Shown here: piece after piece, positions 26,505-36,852 of the stretch
Layout of the letters: every line of letters begins with the position of its first letter
Numbering within the stretch: position 1 is the first letter of the stretch
Assembly (NCBI GenBank): GCA_947176295.1
Contig: CAMWQB010000004.1
Coordinates: 1 to 60,039 of the forward strand
Source of the DNA: an uncultured Porphyromonadaceae bacterium
Lineage (GTDB): Bacteria; Bacteroidota; Bacteroidia; Bacteroidales; Muribaculaceae
DNA: 60,039 nt
Direction: 5' to 3'
Made by a program: the position numbers and the translations under genes
The notes under the pieces: generated by a model
What the model saw: only the letters and a program-made list of their open reading frames with translations
The model's database searches: none
Told to the model about the DNA's origin: nothing

Positions 26505-26668
26505 CAACAAAAATTCCCATCAAGTCCCACATCACATATTAAAGAATGTTAATTTACGCACATATTGTCATCCATACCCACCTCCGGGCATGCCACCTGC
26601 TATTCAGAAAGTTCAAATCTTTTCATTAATTTTATTCAAATCGGACTAATTTTTTCTAATTTTTTTCG

Positions 26669-26676
26669 TAACTTTG
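26669..26676 (+). promoter_or_regulatory. -7 box of metallophosphatase/receptor operon
   Basis: TAACTTTG matches the consensus and ends 27 bases before the ATG at 26704, which rules out the longer open frame beginning at 26674 as the translated start. Confidence 0.55.
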
Positions 26677-26703
26677 CAGCGTCGAAACAAATCCAATAGG
26701 TTC

Positions 26704-27636
26704 ATGCGTTCCATTATTGCAAGCATTGCCCTCCTGGCAACCCTCGCATTCGGGGTCGTGGCTTCGGCCCAGGAGCTTCCGAAAGGCAATGTAAATTTTC
26801 TTGTAGTGAGCGATCTCGGCGCCTTTGGCGGAGGCGACCAGCCGGAAGTGGCTGCGACGCTCGGCCGGGTGGCAGAAACCTTTTCCCCCACAGCAATCCT
26901 CAACATGGGCGACACCTTCCACTTCTGGGGAGTGGAAAGCGTGGACGACCCGGGATGGGTATCCAACTTCGAAAGCATCTATACGGCGCCGTTTCTCCAC
27001 TCGCTGTGGTATTGCGCTCTTGGCAACCATGATTACCAGGGCAATACGCAGGCATTAGTGGACTATACACATAAAAGCCGCCGCTGGAATATGCCCGAAC
27101 GATATTACAGCAAGACCTTCAGCCGCCGTGGCACGAGCGTGGAAGTAATCTTCCTGGACACTACCCCCTTCCTCCAGCGGGCACAGACGCAGCCGGACAT
27201 CTACCCGGACGCCGGCCGCCAGGACACCGCCGCCCAAACGGCATGGCTCGCGAAGGCCCTGGCCTCGTCGACGGCCGACTGGGTGATTGTCGCCGCCCAC
27301 CACCCCGTCTACTCCTCGCGACCGGACAATTCCCGCCAACGAGCCGACATCCAAGCCCATATAGCCCCCGTGCTCGCCAAGCATCGTCCCGACGCATATA
27401 TCTCCGGCGACGTACATTGCTTCGAACATTTCGCATTCCCCGACGACCCGACCGACTACTTCACCTGTACGGCCGGGTCTGTTGCATATCCCGTGGACGC
27501 TCCCGACCCCCGCACGCTCTTCACCTCCGGCAGCAGCGGCTTCATGACGCTCTCGGCCGACGCGGAGAAGCTGAGCATAGCGATGCTCGACAAGGAAGGG
27601 CGAGTGCTCTACACCTACACGAAAACCAAGCATTAA
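26704..27636 (+). CDS. exported metallophosphatase (purple acid phosphatase-like)
   Basis: A 310-aa calcineurin-like phosphoesterase with signal peptide MRSIIASIALLATLAFGVVASA. Metal-binding motifs follow in order: VSDLG, NMGDTFH, GNHD, AAHHPVY and GDVHCFEH. The order and size resemble the tartrate-resistant acid phosphatase group, which hydrolyses phosphomonoesters in the periplasm or at the surface. The next gene, a TonB-dependent receptor, starts 18 bases downstream, so cleavage and uptake may be linked. The substrate is unknown. Confidence 0.85.
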   Translation: MRSIIASIALLATLAFGVVASAQELPKGNVNFLVVSDLGAFGGGDQPEVAATLGRVAETFSPTAILNMGDTFHFWGVESVDDPGWVSNFESIYTAPFLHSLWYCALGNHDYQGNTQALVDYTHKSRRWNMPERYYSKTFSRRGTSVEVIFLDTTPFLQRAQTQPDIYPDAGRQDTAAQTAWLAKALASSTADWVIVAAHHPVYSSRPDNSRQRADIQAHIAPVLAKHRPDAYISGDVHCFEHFAFPDDPTDYFTCTAGSVAYPVDAPDPRTLFTSGSSGFMTLSADAEKLSIAMLDKEGRVLYTYTKTKH

Positions 27637-27654
27637 TAACCAATAATTAACCTC

Positions 27655-30600
27655 ATGCACAAACATTTCTGCCTTTCAAGCGCTCTGCGCTTTGTAGTGA
27701 TGGCCCTTGTGCTGACGATGGCAATGGGAGTGAACGCCCAGATTACCACATCGTCGCTATCGGGCCAAGTAACCGAGCCTAACGGCGAACCGCTCATCGG
27801 CGCCTCCGTTGTGGCTGTGCACCAACCCTCGGGCACGCGCTATGCGACGTCCACCAACCTCGATGGCCGCTACTCCATCGAAGGTATGCGCGTCGGCGGT
27901 CCCTACCACATCGACTACAGCTATGTAGGCAAGCAGTCGGTGATTCTCGACGACATCAACCTCGAACTGGGCGAAAACACTCAGCTCGACATCTATCTCG
28001 AAGACAAGACGACGGAACTCTCCGAAGTCGTGGTCCGCGGCAAGGGCTCCAAGTTTATCCAGGCCAAGACCGGCGCAACGACCAACATCTCGGGTGCGAT
28101 GATCAACGCCATGCCCACGGTGAACCGCTCGATTTCCGACATCGCCAAGCTCTCGCCCTACTCCAACGGCATGAGCTTCGCCGGCGCTGACGGCCGAAGC
28201 ACCAACTTCACCATCGACGGCTCGAACTTCAACAACAACTTCGGCCTCTCGTCGAAGCTCCCCGGCGGCGGCAACCCCATCTCGCTCGAGGCTATCGACG
28301 AAATGCAGATTGTGGTATCGCCCTTCGACGTACGCCAGACCAACTTCATCGGCGGCGGCATCAACGCCATCACCAAGTCGGGCACAAACACCTTCAAGGG
28401 CTCGGCTTACGTCTACTACACCGATCAGACCCTCCGCGGCAACCGCATCGACGGCCTTGACCTCGGCACTCGCGCCGACGCTTCGCGCACGATCTACGGC
28501 TTCACTGTCGGCGGCCCCATCATCAAGAACAAGCTCTTCTTCTTCGTGAACTTCGAACACGAGTCGAACCCCGGCGAAGTGGTTCTCTACAAGGCCTGCG
28601 GCCCGGGGATGACCCCCGGCGGCATGGTGTCGCGCACGACAACGGCCGACCTGCAGCGCGTGTCGGACCACCTGATGAGCCGCTATAACTACGATCCGGG
28701 CTCCTACACCAACTTCCCCGGCGACGAATCCAACAACCGCCTTCTGGCGCGCCTGGACTGGAACATCACGGACCGCCACCGCCTGGGCGTGCGTTTCAAC
28801 TACACGAAGAACACCGCCTGGAACGCTCCCAACGGCAACTCGTCCGATACGGGCTACCGCCTGAACGGCACCTACCGCGTGGGCACGCAGTCGATGGCCT
28901 TCGCCAACTCGCTCTACTCGATGGACAACAAGGTGCTGTCGTTCTCGGCCGACCTCAACAGCCGCTTCAACGACCGCGTGTCGAATCAGCTCCTTGCCAC
29001 CTACACGCATATCGCCGATATGCGCGGCACCAACTCCGATCCCTTCCCCTTCATCGACATCATGGCCGGCTACGGCGCGGACGGCAACCCCATCCTCGAG
29101 CCCTACATGAGCGCCGGCTACGAGCTCTTCACCTACAACAACGGCGTGAAGAACAACGTGCTCTCGATCACGGACAACGTGAAGTGGCTCCTTGGCTCGC
29201 ACGTGCTCACCGGCGGCCTCGCCTTCGAGCACCAGATGGCATCGAACGCTTACATGCGTAACGGCACGGGCTACTACCGCTACAACTCGGTGGACGACTT
29301 CATCAACGGCGCCGCTCCCGAATCGTTTGCCCTCACCTACGGCTTCAACGGCGAGAAGGAACCCTCGGCCAAGGTAGTATTCAACCAGATCGGCATCTAC
29401 CTGCAGGACGAATGGAACATCAACCGCCTCTTCAAGCTCAGCTACGGCATCCGTCTTGACGAGCTGATGTTCGACAACGGCGCTCTCGAACGCAACAACG
29501 CCATCTACGACCTCGACTTCGGCGGCAAGCACATCGACACCGGCCTGTGGCCCAAGAACCGCATGCAGGTATCGCCCCGCCTGGGCTTCAACTGGGACGT
29601 CCTGGGCGACAAGAACCTCACCGTCCGCGGCGGCACGGGCATCTTCACGGGCCGTCTGCCTCTGGTGTTCTTCACGAACATGCCCACCAACGCCAACCTC
29701 GTGCAGAACTCCGTTCAGTTCAAGACCACTTACGACAAGAGCGGCGTGCCCGTGTCGCATGACCCTCGTCTCGACCAGCTCGCAGGCGGCATGATCACGG
29801 ACATGGACCAGGTGATCTCGATGTTCGGCCTCCCCACCTCCAACGAAAAGCATGTGGCATCGTCGAAGATTTCGGGCGTAGACGCCGACTTCAAGATGCC
29901 CCAGGTATGGAAAACGTCGGTAGGTGTCGACTATCGTCTGCCCGTAAGCTTCCCTCTCTATGTGTCGGGCGAGCTCATCTACATGCGTAACTTCAACTCC
30001 GTGAACATCACGAACTGGAACATCAAGCCCGAAAGCGAGTGGAGCTCGGTAGAGCGCTTCGCCGGCCCCGACAACCGCGTGATCTATCCCTCGGACAAAA
30101 GCTACCAGTATGTGCCCGGCACGAACGCCGTAGTGCTCACCAACTCCTCGAAGGGCCACGGCCTCATCGAGAGCTTCACCATCAACGCACGCCCCATCGA
30201 AAACCTTGGCATCATGGCCTCCTACACCCACACGGCTAATACGGAAGTATCCGGCATGCCCGGCTCGGACCCCGTGTCGACATGGCAGGGCCTGATCACC
30301 GTTGACGGCCCCAACTTCGCTGACGTGCAGTGCTCGCAGTATGTAGTGCCCAACAAGCTCATCGCCTCCGTAGACTGGAAGATTCCCTTCACCTACAACG
30401 GCCTGAAACGCAACACCAACCTCAGCCTCTTCTATAGCGGCTACAGCTTCAGCGGCTACAGCTATTGCTACTCCAACGACATGAACGGCGACGGCATCAA
30501 CAACGACCTGATGTACATCCCCCGCAACGACGACGAAATCCGCTTCAAGACGACGGCCGACCGCGATGCCTTCTGGGCCTTCGTAGAGCAGGATTCCTAC

Positions 30601-30966
30601 CTCCGCAACCACAAGGGTCAGTATGCCGAGGCTTACAGCGCCCGCTCGCCCTGGACCCACCGCTTCGACTTCCGCCTGATGGAAGAATTCGAATTCCGCG
30701 TAGGCCAGGCCAAGCACGCCATCCAGCTGAGCTTCGACATCATGAATATCGGCAACCTCTTCAACTCGAAGTGGGGTGTGGCCCGCACGAACTACATCTG
30801 CAACAACAGCCGCATCCTCAAATACGAAGGCATGACTGCCGACCGCATGCCCATGTTCTCGATGGTGAAGGTCAACGGCGAATATCCCACGCAGAGCTAC
30901 GACTACCTGCGCGAGAACACCCAGTGCTGGCAGTTCCAGATCGGCGTGAAGTATATCTTCAACTAA
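27655..30966 (+). CDS. TonB-dependent outer-membrane receptor, Oar-like
   Basis: A 1103-aa outer-membrane protein. Signal peptide to about residue 29, then a carboxypeptidase-regulatory-like domain (SSLSGQVTEPNGEPLIGASV), a plug domain (SEVVVRGKG, ITKSGTNTFKGSAYVYY) and a long beta-barrel ending FQIGVKYIFN with a terminal aromatic. The architecture is of the Oar/CarboxypepD-plug type rather than SusC, and no SusD gene follows. Codon choice is strongly biased to C-ending codons compared with other genes, suggesting high expression. It ends with a strong terminator. Confidence 0.85.
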   Translation: MHKHFCLSSALRFVVMALVLTMAMGVNAQITTSSLSGQVTEPNGEPLIGASVVAVHQPSGTRYATSTNLDGRYSIEGMRVGGPYHIDYSYVGKQSVILDDINLELGENTQLDIYLEDKTTELSEVVVRGKGSKFIQAKTGATTNISGAMINAMPTVNRSISDIAKLSPYSNGMSFAGADGRSTNFTIDGSNFNNNFGLSSKLPGGGNPISLEAIDEMQIVVSPFDVRQTNFIGGGINAITKSGTNTFKGSAYVYYTDQTLRGNRIDGLDLGTRADASRTIYGFTVGGPIIKNKLFFFVNFEHESNPGEVVLYKACGPGMTPGGMVSRTTTADLQRVSDHLMSRYNYDPGSYTNFPGDESNNRLLARLDWNITDRHRLGVRFNYTKNTAWNAPNGNSSDTGYRLNGTYRVGTQSMAFANSLYSMDNKVLSFSADLNSRFNDRVSNQLLATYTHIADMRGTNSDPFPFIDIMAGYGADGNPILEPYMSAGYELFTYNNGVKNNVLSITDNVKWLLGSHVLTGGLAFEHQMASNAYMRNGTGYYRYNSVDDFINGAAPESFALTYGFNGEKEPSAKVVFNQIGIYLQDEWNINRLFKLSYGIRLDELMFDNGALERNNAIYDLDFGGKHIDTGLWPKNRMQVSPRLGFNWDVLGDKNLTVRGGTGIFTGRLPLVFFTNMPTNANLVQNSVQFKTTYDKSGVPVSHDPRLDQLAGGMITDMDQVISMFGLPTSNEKHVASSKISGVDADFKMPQVWKTSVGVDYRLPVSFPLYVSGELIYMRNFNSVNITNWNIKPESEWSSVERFAGPDNRVIYPSDKSYQYVPGTNAVVLTNSSKGHGLIESFTINARPIENLGIMASYTHTANTEVSGMPGSDPVSTWQGLITVDGPNFADVQCSQYVVPNKLIASVDWKIPFTYNGLKRNTNLSLFYSGYSFSGYSYCYSNDMNGDGINNDLMYIPRNDDEIRFKTTADRDAFWAFVEQDSYLRNHKGQYAEAYSARSPWTHRFDFRLMEEFEFRVGQAKHAIQLSFDIMNIGNLFNSKWGVARTNYICNNSRILKYEGMTADRMPMFSMVKVNGEYPTQSYDYLRENTQCWQFQIGVKYIFN

Positions 30967-30991
30967 TCCCCTACTCCGCATAACCCCCCGC

Positions 30992-31027
30992 GACAGGCGA
31001 CGCCCCCGGCGCCGCCTGTCTTTTTTT
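30992..31027 (+). terminator. rho-independent terminator
   Basis: GACAGGCG pairs with CGCCTGTC across a GC-rich inner region, directly followed by seven T. It ends the phosphatase/receptor operon. Confidence 0.9.
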
Positions 31028-31090
31028 ACTGCTCTCGTAAAAAAGATCCAGGGCTACAAAAATTGGTGGGGGATTTTCGGGAAAAATGCT

Positions 31091-31098
31091 TAATTTTG
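31091..31098 (+). promoter_or_regulatory. -7 box of glycine-lipid operon
   Basis: TAATTTTG, a perfect -7 element, 17 bases before the ATG at 31115, giving a very short leader. No clear -33. Confidence 0.5.
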
Positions 31099-31114
31099 CA
31101 GCAACAATTCCGAT

Positions 31115-31966
31115 ATGCCACAAGCTACAGCCCCGTCCGAGGGGCCGATCTGCATAAGCCTTGCCGATGTGCTCCGCACGAAGCTTGGCCCTGGGCGCGC
31201 CCGACGTGTGCCCCGCTTTGCCGTGCGCTTTCTCGAACGGATTATCTGCCAGGACCGGCTGAACGAACTGCTGCGCGCTGCGTGGCCGCTTGAGGGAGCG
31301 GATTTCTGCCATGCCGTGCTCAAGGAGCTCGACGTGGAGGTGAAGCTCGAGGGGCGGGAGAAGCTGCCGGCGTCGGGTCGCGCGCTCTTTGTGTGCAACC
31401 ATCCTTTGGGCGGCCTCGACGGCATTGCCATCATCGCGGCGCTTTCGGAGGTCTACGGCCCGGGGCTGCGATTTGTGGTGAACGATATGCTCATGGCCGT
31501 GGCTCCGCTGCGAGAGGTGTTCGTGCCTGTGAACAAGCACGGGGCGCAGACCCGCGAGAGCGCATCGGCCCTTGAGGCGGCTTTGGCGAGCGATGCTCCG
31601 GTTGTGATTTTTCCGGCGGGGCTGTGCTCCCGGCGGGGCAAGGGTGGAGAAATCGCCGACCTGCCGTGGCTCAAGACTTTCGTGAGCCTTGCGCGGCGGT
31701 GGAAGCGTCCCGTGGTGCCTATGTTCTTTTCGGGGCGCAACTCGTCGTTTTTCTACCGTTTTGCAAATCTGCGCAAGCGCGCGGGCATAAAACTGAATAT
31801 CGAGATGGTGCGCCTTCCGCGGGAGCTTGTCCTGGCCGAGGGGTCGCGCTATCGCCTTGTCTGCGGACACCCCGTCCCGGTGTCGGAACTGGGAGGGCGC
31901 GCTGCCGAAGTGGCGTCGCGCATCCGTGATATAGTCTATTCCTTAGCATCTGAAACCCGTCCATGA
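31115..31966 (+). CDS. glsA: GlsA-like O-acyltransferase for glycine lipid synthesis
   Basis: A 283-aa PlsC-superfamily acyltransferase with NHPLGGLDG near residue 94 and IFPAGLCSRR near residue 167. In Bacteroides thetaiotaomicron GlsA adds the second, ester-linked acyl chain to N-acyl-3-hydroxy-acyl glycine. The adjoining gene is a GNAT acyltransferase of the GlsB type and the stop/start overlap is ATGA, which supports the assignment. Here the gene order is glsA then glsB. Confidence 0.75.
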   Translation: MPQATAPSEGPICISLADVLRTKLGPGRARRVPRFAVRFLERIICQDRLNELLRAAWPLEGADFCHAVLKELDVEVKLEGREKLPASGRALFVCNHPLGGLDGIAIIAALSEVYGPGLRFVVNDMLMAVAPLREVFVPVNKHGAQTRESASALEAALASDAPVVIFPAGLCSRRGKGGEIADLPWLKTFVSLARRWKRPVVPMFFSGRNSSFFYRFANLRKRAGIKLNIEMVRLPRELVLAEGSRYRLVCGHPVPVSELGGRAAEVASRIRDIVYSLASETRP

Positions 31967-32898
31967 ATCAGAAAATTACCGATCCCATACCTACCGAACT
32001 CATCGAGGCAGAACTGACACGCGAGCGCTTTCTGCGCACAACCAACAAGGGTGGCAACGAGCTCTATGTGGTAACCGCCCATAATTCGCCTATGGTAATG
32101 CGCGAGATAGGGCGATTGCGCGAAATAGCCTTCCGCCTCGCGGGCGGAGGGACAGGAAAGGAATGCGACATCGATGAATACGACACGATGGAGCCTCCCT
32201 GCAGCCAGCTTGTGGTGTGGGACCCGGATTCGAAACTCATTCTCGGGGGATACCGCTTTATCCGCGGCTGCGACATCCGCCGGAACGAGGAAGGGGTGCC
32301 CCGCATCGCCACGTCGCACATGTTCCGCTTCTCGGATAAATTCGTGTCGGATTATCTGCCATATACCATCGAGCTGGGGCGTTCGTTCGTGCGTCCGGAA
32401 TACCAGTCGTCGCGTGCCGGGGCGAAGGCACTCTATGCGCTGGACAATCTCTGGGACGGGCTGGGGTCGCTGACGGTGATATATCCCGAGACGAAATATC
32501 TTTTCGGGAAGGTGACGATGTATCCGAGCTATACCCGCGAATGTCGCGACCTTATCCTGTATTTTCTCCACAAGCATTTTCCTGACCGGGAAGGGCTGGT
32601 GCGCCCTATCCGCGCGTTGGAGACGGAAACGCCCGAGGACAAGCTCGCGGCTGTGCTCCCGGGCGATGATTTCAAGACGGACTATCGCATCCTGAATGCG
32701 GAAATCCGCAAATACGGGGATACGATTCCGCCGCTTGTGAATGCTTATATGAGCCTTTCGCCGACGATGAAGATGTTCGGCACGGCCATAAACGACGAGT
32801 TCGGCGATGTTGAGGAAAGCGGCATCCTGCTGACGATAGAAGATATTTTCGAGTCGAAGAAGGCCCGCCACATCAACACCTTCCATCCGGGGGAATAA
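31963..32898 (+). CDS. glsB: GlsB-like N-acyltransferase for glycine lipid synthesis
   Basis: A 311-aa acyltransferase of the GNAT/hemolysin-like type. The N-terminal half contains YVVTAHNSPMVMREIGRLRE, CDIDEYD, LVVWDPDSKLILGGYRF and ELGRSFVRPEYQ, features of the family that acylates ornithine (OlsB) or glycine (GlsB). In Bacteroides GlsB makes the amide-linked 3-hydroxy-acyl glycine, first step of glycine lipids. It is coupled by ATGA overlap to the glsA-like gene. An ornithine lipid role is the alternative. Confidence 0.75.
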   Translation: MNQKITDPIPTELIEAELTRERFLRTTNKGGNELYVVTAHNSPMVMREIGRLREIAFRLAGGGTGKECDIDEYDTMEPPCSQLVVWDPDSKLILGGYRFIRGCDIRRNEEGVPRIATSHMFRFSDKFVSDYLPYTIELGRSFVRPEYQSSRAGAKALYALDNLWDGLGSLTVIYPETKYLFGKVTMYPSYTRECRDLILYFLHKHFPDREGLVRPIRALETETPEDKLAAVLPGDDFKTDYRILNAEIRKYGDTIPPLVNAYMSLSPTMKMFGTAINDEFGDVEESGILLTIEDIFESKKARHINTFHPGE

Positions 32899-32918
32899 GC
32901 CCCCATCCCTTCCGGGCC

Positions 32919-33212
32919 TCAGAGCTCGTAGTCGACGCAGGCTCGGGCTTCCTTATTTGCGGCGAGGAGCGCGGCGGCGGCTACGTGGGCGGGATGTTTT
33001 GCGTAGCGCTCGACGTCGGCCATAGTGTCGACGGTGGCCGTCAGGACCACATCCCACGTTTCGGCGGGATTCTGATTAATGCCCACTTCGATGGCGCGGA
33101 GGACATCGATCTGTGAGGGAAGGGCTTCGAGGGCGGCCTTGAAGCGGCGCGCAACTTCCAGGCGCTCCTCGGGAGTGCCTGAGAGCTTGAATGAGACGAT
33201 ATGCTTGACCAT
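32919..33212 (-). CDS. Dabb (stress-responsive A/B barrel) domain protein
   Basis: A 97-aa protein starting MVKHIVSFKLSG, with the HPAHVAAAA helix near the middle, typical of the dimeric alpha/beta-barrel Dabb family. Function of bacterial members is mostly unknown. The ATG at 33212 is 2 bases after the stop of the ABC-F gene, making it the last gene of the aspartate kinase unit. Confidence 0.8.
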   Translation of the reverse strand: MVKHIVSFKLSGTPEERLEVARRFKAALEALPSQIDVLRAIEVGINQNPAETWDVVLTATVDTMADVERYAKHPAHVAAAALLAANKEARACVDYEL

Positions 33213-33214
33213 AA

Positions 33215-34852
<1,638 letters not shown>

Positions 34853-36181
34853 TTAGCTGAAGAGGCTGGCACTGAGGCGCCGGAGGGCTTCGACCTTGTC
34901 TTCCTTGCGGACGAGGACGGAAATATTGTAGTTGCTGCCGCCGTAAGAAATCATGCGGATGGGAATGTCGCCGAGAGCTGCCACGGCCCGTGCTTCATAG
35001 CCGGCGTTGTGCCACTCGAGGTCGCCGACAATGCAGAGGATAACCATGTCGTGGTCTACGCTCACGGTGCCGAAGGCTTTCAGCTCGTCGACAATGGCTG
35101 CGAGGCGGGCCTCGTTGTCGACCGTAACGGTAACGCCGACCTCCGAGGTGGCAATCATGTCGATGCTCGTGCGATGGTTTTCGAAGGTCTCGAACACTTT
35201 GTGGAGGAATCCGTAAGCCAGGAGCATGCGTCCGCTCTTGATTTTTATGGCCGTGATTCCGTCCTTAGCGGCAATGGCCTTGATTGTGCCGTCGGGGGCC
35301 GTGTTGCAGATAATGGTGCCGGGCGCCTCGGGCTGCATGGTGTTGAGCAGCCGCACGGGAATGTTGTGGAGCTTGGCGGGGAGAACGCAGTTGGGGTGGA
35401 GAATCTTCGCGCCGAAATATGCGAGCTCGGCGGCTTCCTCGAAGTGGAGGCGGCTGACGGGGCGTGTGCCTTCGACAAAGCGGGGGTCGTTGTTGTGCAT
35501 CCCGTCGATGTCGGTCCATATCTGGATTTCGTCGAGGTCGAGGACGGCTCCGATTATCGAGGCCGTGTAGTCGCTGCCGCCACGCTGGAGATTCGCCACC
35601 TTTCCGGAGGAGTCGCGGCAAATAAAGCCCTGGGTGAGGAAAAGCTCGGCCTCGGGCTGCTGCTCGATGAGAATAGAGAGCTTCTCGCGGATGTAGGCCA
35701 TGTCGGGCTCGCCGGAGTCGAATGTGCGCATGAAGCTGAGGGCGGGGAGCATGGCCACACGAATGCCCCTCTCGCGGAGATGGGCGAACATCAGGGCCGT
35801 GGAAATGAGTTCGCCTTGGGCGAGAATCTCTTTTTCCTGCACCTCCGTGAAAGGTTTGCGGCGATCTGCGCGCTCAAAGTAGGTCCGGATCATCTCCCAC
35901 GAGCGCTCGATAGCCTTCAGGGCCTCTGCGCGGCCACCGACGGTGGTGAGCAGGGCGTCGACCACGGCATCGTATTTTGCCTCGAGGGCATTCAATGTTT
36001 CCTGTGCTCCGGGAATATTGCCTTTATAGAGATATTCCGAAATTTCTACGAGGGAGTTGGTGGTTCCGCTCATAGCCGAGAGCACCACAATATTGCGTCC
36101 GCGCTCAAGGACGAGGTCAGCCACGTGGCGGATGCGATCCGGGCTGCCTACCGAAGTTCCGCCGAATTTGAGTACTTTCAT
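34853..36181 (-). CDS. lysC: aspartate kinase
   Basis: A 442-aa aspartokinase, the first step of lysine, threonine and methionine synthesis. The kinase domain opens MKVLKFGGTSVGSPD and contains GGSDYTASIIG near residue 202. The C-terminal third holds ACT regulatory repeats (TAIKIKSGRML; VGVTVTVDN). It is the monofunctional form, not fused to homoserine dehydrogenase. It leads an operon with the ABC-F and Dabb genes and has a full promoter upstream. Confidence 0.9.
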   Translation of the reverse strand: MKVLKFGGTSVGSPDRIRHVADLVLERGRNIVVLSAMSGTTNSLVEISEYLYKGNIPGAQETLNALEAKYDAVVDALLTTVGGRAEALKAIERSWEMIRTYFERADRRKPFTEVQEKEILAQGELISTALMFAHLRERGIRVAMLPALSFMRTFDSGEPDMAYIREKLSILIEQQPEAELFLTQGFICRDSSGKVANLQRGGSDYTASIIGAVLDLDEIQIWTDIDGMHNNDPRFVEGTRPVSRLHFEEAAELAYFGAKILHPNCVLPAKLHNIPVRLLNTMQPEAPGTIICNTAPDGTIKAIAAKDGITAIKIKSGRMLLAYGFLHKVFETFENHRTSIDMIATSEVGVTVTVDNEARLAAIVDELKAFGTVSVDHDMVILCIVGDLEWHNAGYEARAVAALGDIPIRMISYGGSNYNISVLVRKEDKVEALRRLSASLFS

Positions 36182-36239
36182 TCTTCTCTACGTGTGTGTG
36201 CTCGCGCGTGGTTCTAAAAAAAATCGCGCTTGCGGCCTG

Positions 36240-36271
36240 CAAAGGTAGGGAAAATTTTTGAGATGGGCAAA
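36240..36271 (-). promoter_or_regulatory. promoter of lysC operon
   Basis: TTTG (36271-36268), a 20-base spacer and TACCTTTG (36247-36240) on the minus strand. Both elements match the Bacteroidetes consensus. Leader about 55 bases. Confidence 0.7.
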
Positions 36272-36291
36272 TTTGTTAATTAATGTTATAT

Positions 36292-36320
36292 TATAGTACT
36301 TGGTATTGCATAGTACTATA
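36292..36320. promoter_or_regulatory. candidate PadR operator
   Basis: A perfect inverted repeat, TATAGTACT (36292-36300), 11 bases, AGTACTATA (36312-36320). It covers the -33 region of the padR promoter and lies between the divergent lysC and padR promoters, so autoregulation by the PadR protein is likely. Confidence 0.55.
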
Positions 36321-36336
36321 TTTCGTTATAACTTTG
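36305..36336 (+). promoter_or_regulatory. promoter of padR-pspC unit
   Basis: ATTG (36305-36308), a 20-base spacer, then TAACTTTG (36329-36336), a perfect -7 box. Leader about 55 bases to the ATG at 36395. Confidence 0.6.
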
Positions 36337-36394
36337 CGGTGTCCTTCTGACACATCTACAATCCAATTACAATCTACAACAATAACCAAATTCT

Positions 36395-36781
36395 ATGAAC
36401 ATCGACAATCTCAAATCCCAGATGCGGAAAGGGATGCTGGAATTCAGCGTTCTTCTGCTTTTGCGAGGTGGCGACGCGTATGCCTCGGAGATTATCTCCC
36501 GGATGAAGGATGCCCGTCTGATCGTGATGGAGGGCACGCTTTATCCCCTGCTCACACGTCTCAAGAACGACGGGCTCCTGACCTACAGATGGGAAGAGTC
36601 CCCGGCGGGCCCACCGCGGAAGTACTATTCCATCACCTCTCTGGGCCACGAATTCCTGCGCCAGCTCCAGGACTCGTGGGATGAAATATCGCATACGGTG
36701 AACCATCTTCGCAATCTGCCCTACATGCCTCCCGAGCTCCGGGAAGATGAGGAGCCTCAGCCGCCGGCCTACGAAGAATAA
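36395..36781 (+). CDS. PadR-family transcriptional regulator
   Basis: A 128-aa winged-helix repressor. MRKGMLEFSVLLLL, the wing segment ARLIVMEGTLYPLLTRLKNDGLL and GPPRKYYSITSLGHEF are the hallmarks of PadR. The C-terminal dimerisation helix is short, and an acidic proline-rich tail (PPELREDEEPQPPAYEE) follows. The next gene encodes a PspC-domain membrane protein, a pairing common in Bacteroidetes, so it probably controls an envelope-stress unit and itself through the palindrome upstream. Confidence 0.85.
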   Translation: MNIDNLKSQMRKGMLEFSVLLLLRGGDAYASEIISRMKDARLIVMEGTLYPLLTRLKNDGLLTYRWEESPAGPPRKYYSITSLGHEFLRQLQDSWDEISHTVNHLRNLPYMPPELREDEEPQPPAYEE

Positions 36782-36852
36782 GCCCCCGCTCTCTCCCTTA
36801 CATCCGATTACAAATATTACTTCACATACACACTCTCTACGCTACAACCAAA

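Noticed and set aside
26674-26703. Upstream start for the metallophosphatase
   Set aside because: The -7 box at 26669-26676 overlaps it, so the transcript starts later.
27757-30981. 1074-aa antisense open frame over the TonB receptor gene
   Set aside because: It mirrors the receptor frame and is open only because the strong C/G-ending codon bias removes codons whose complements are stops; it has no signal or recognisable family.
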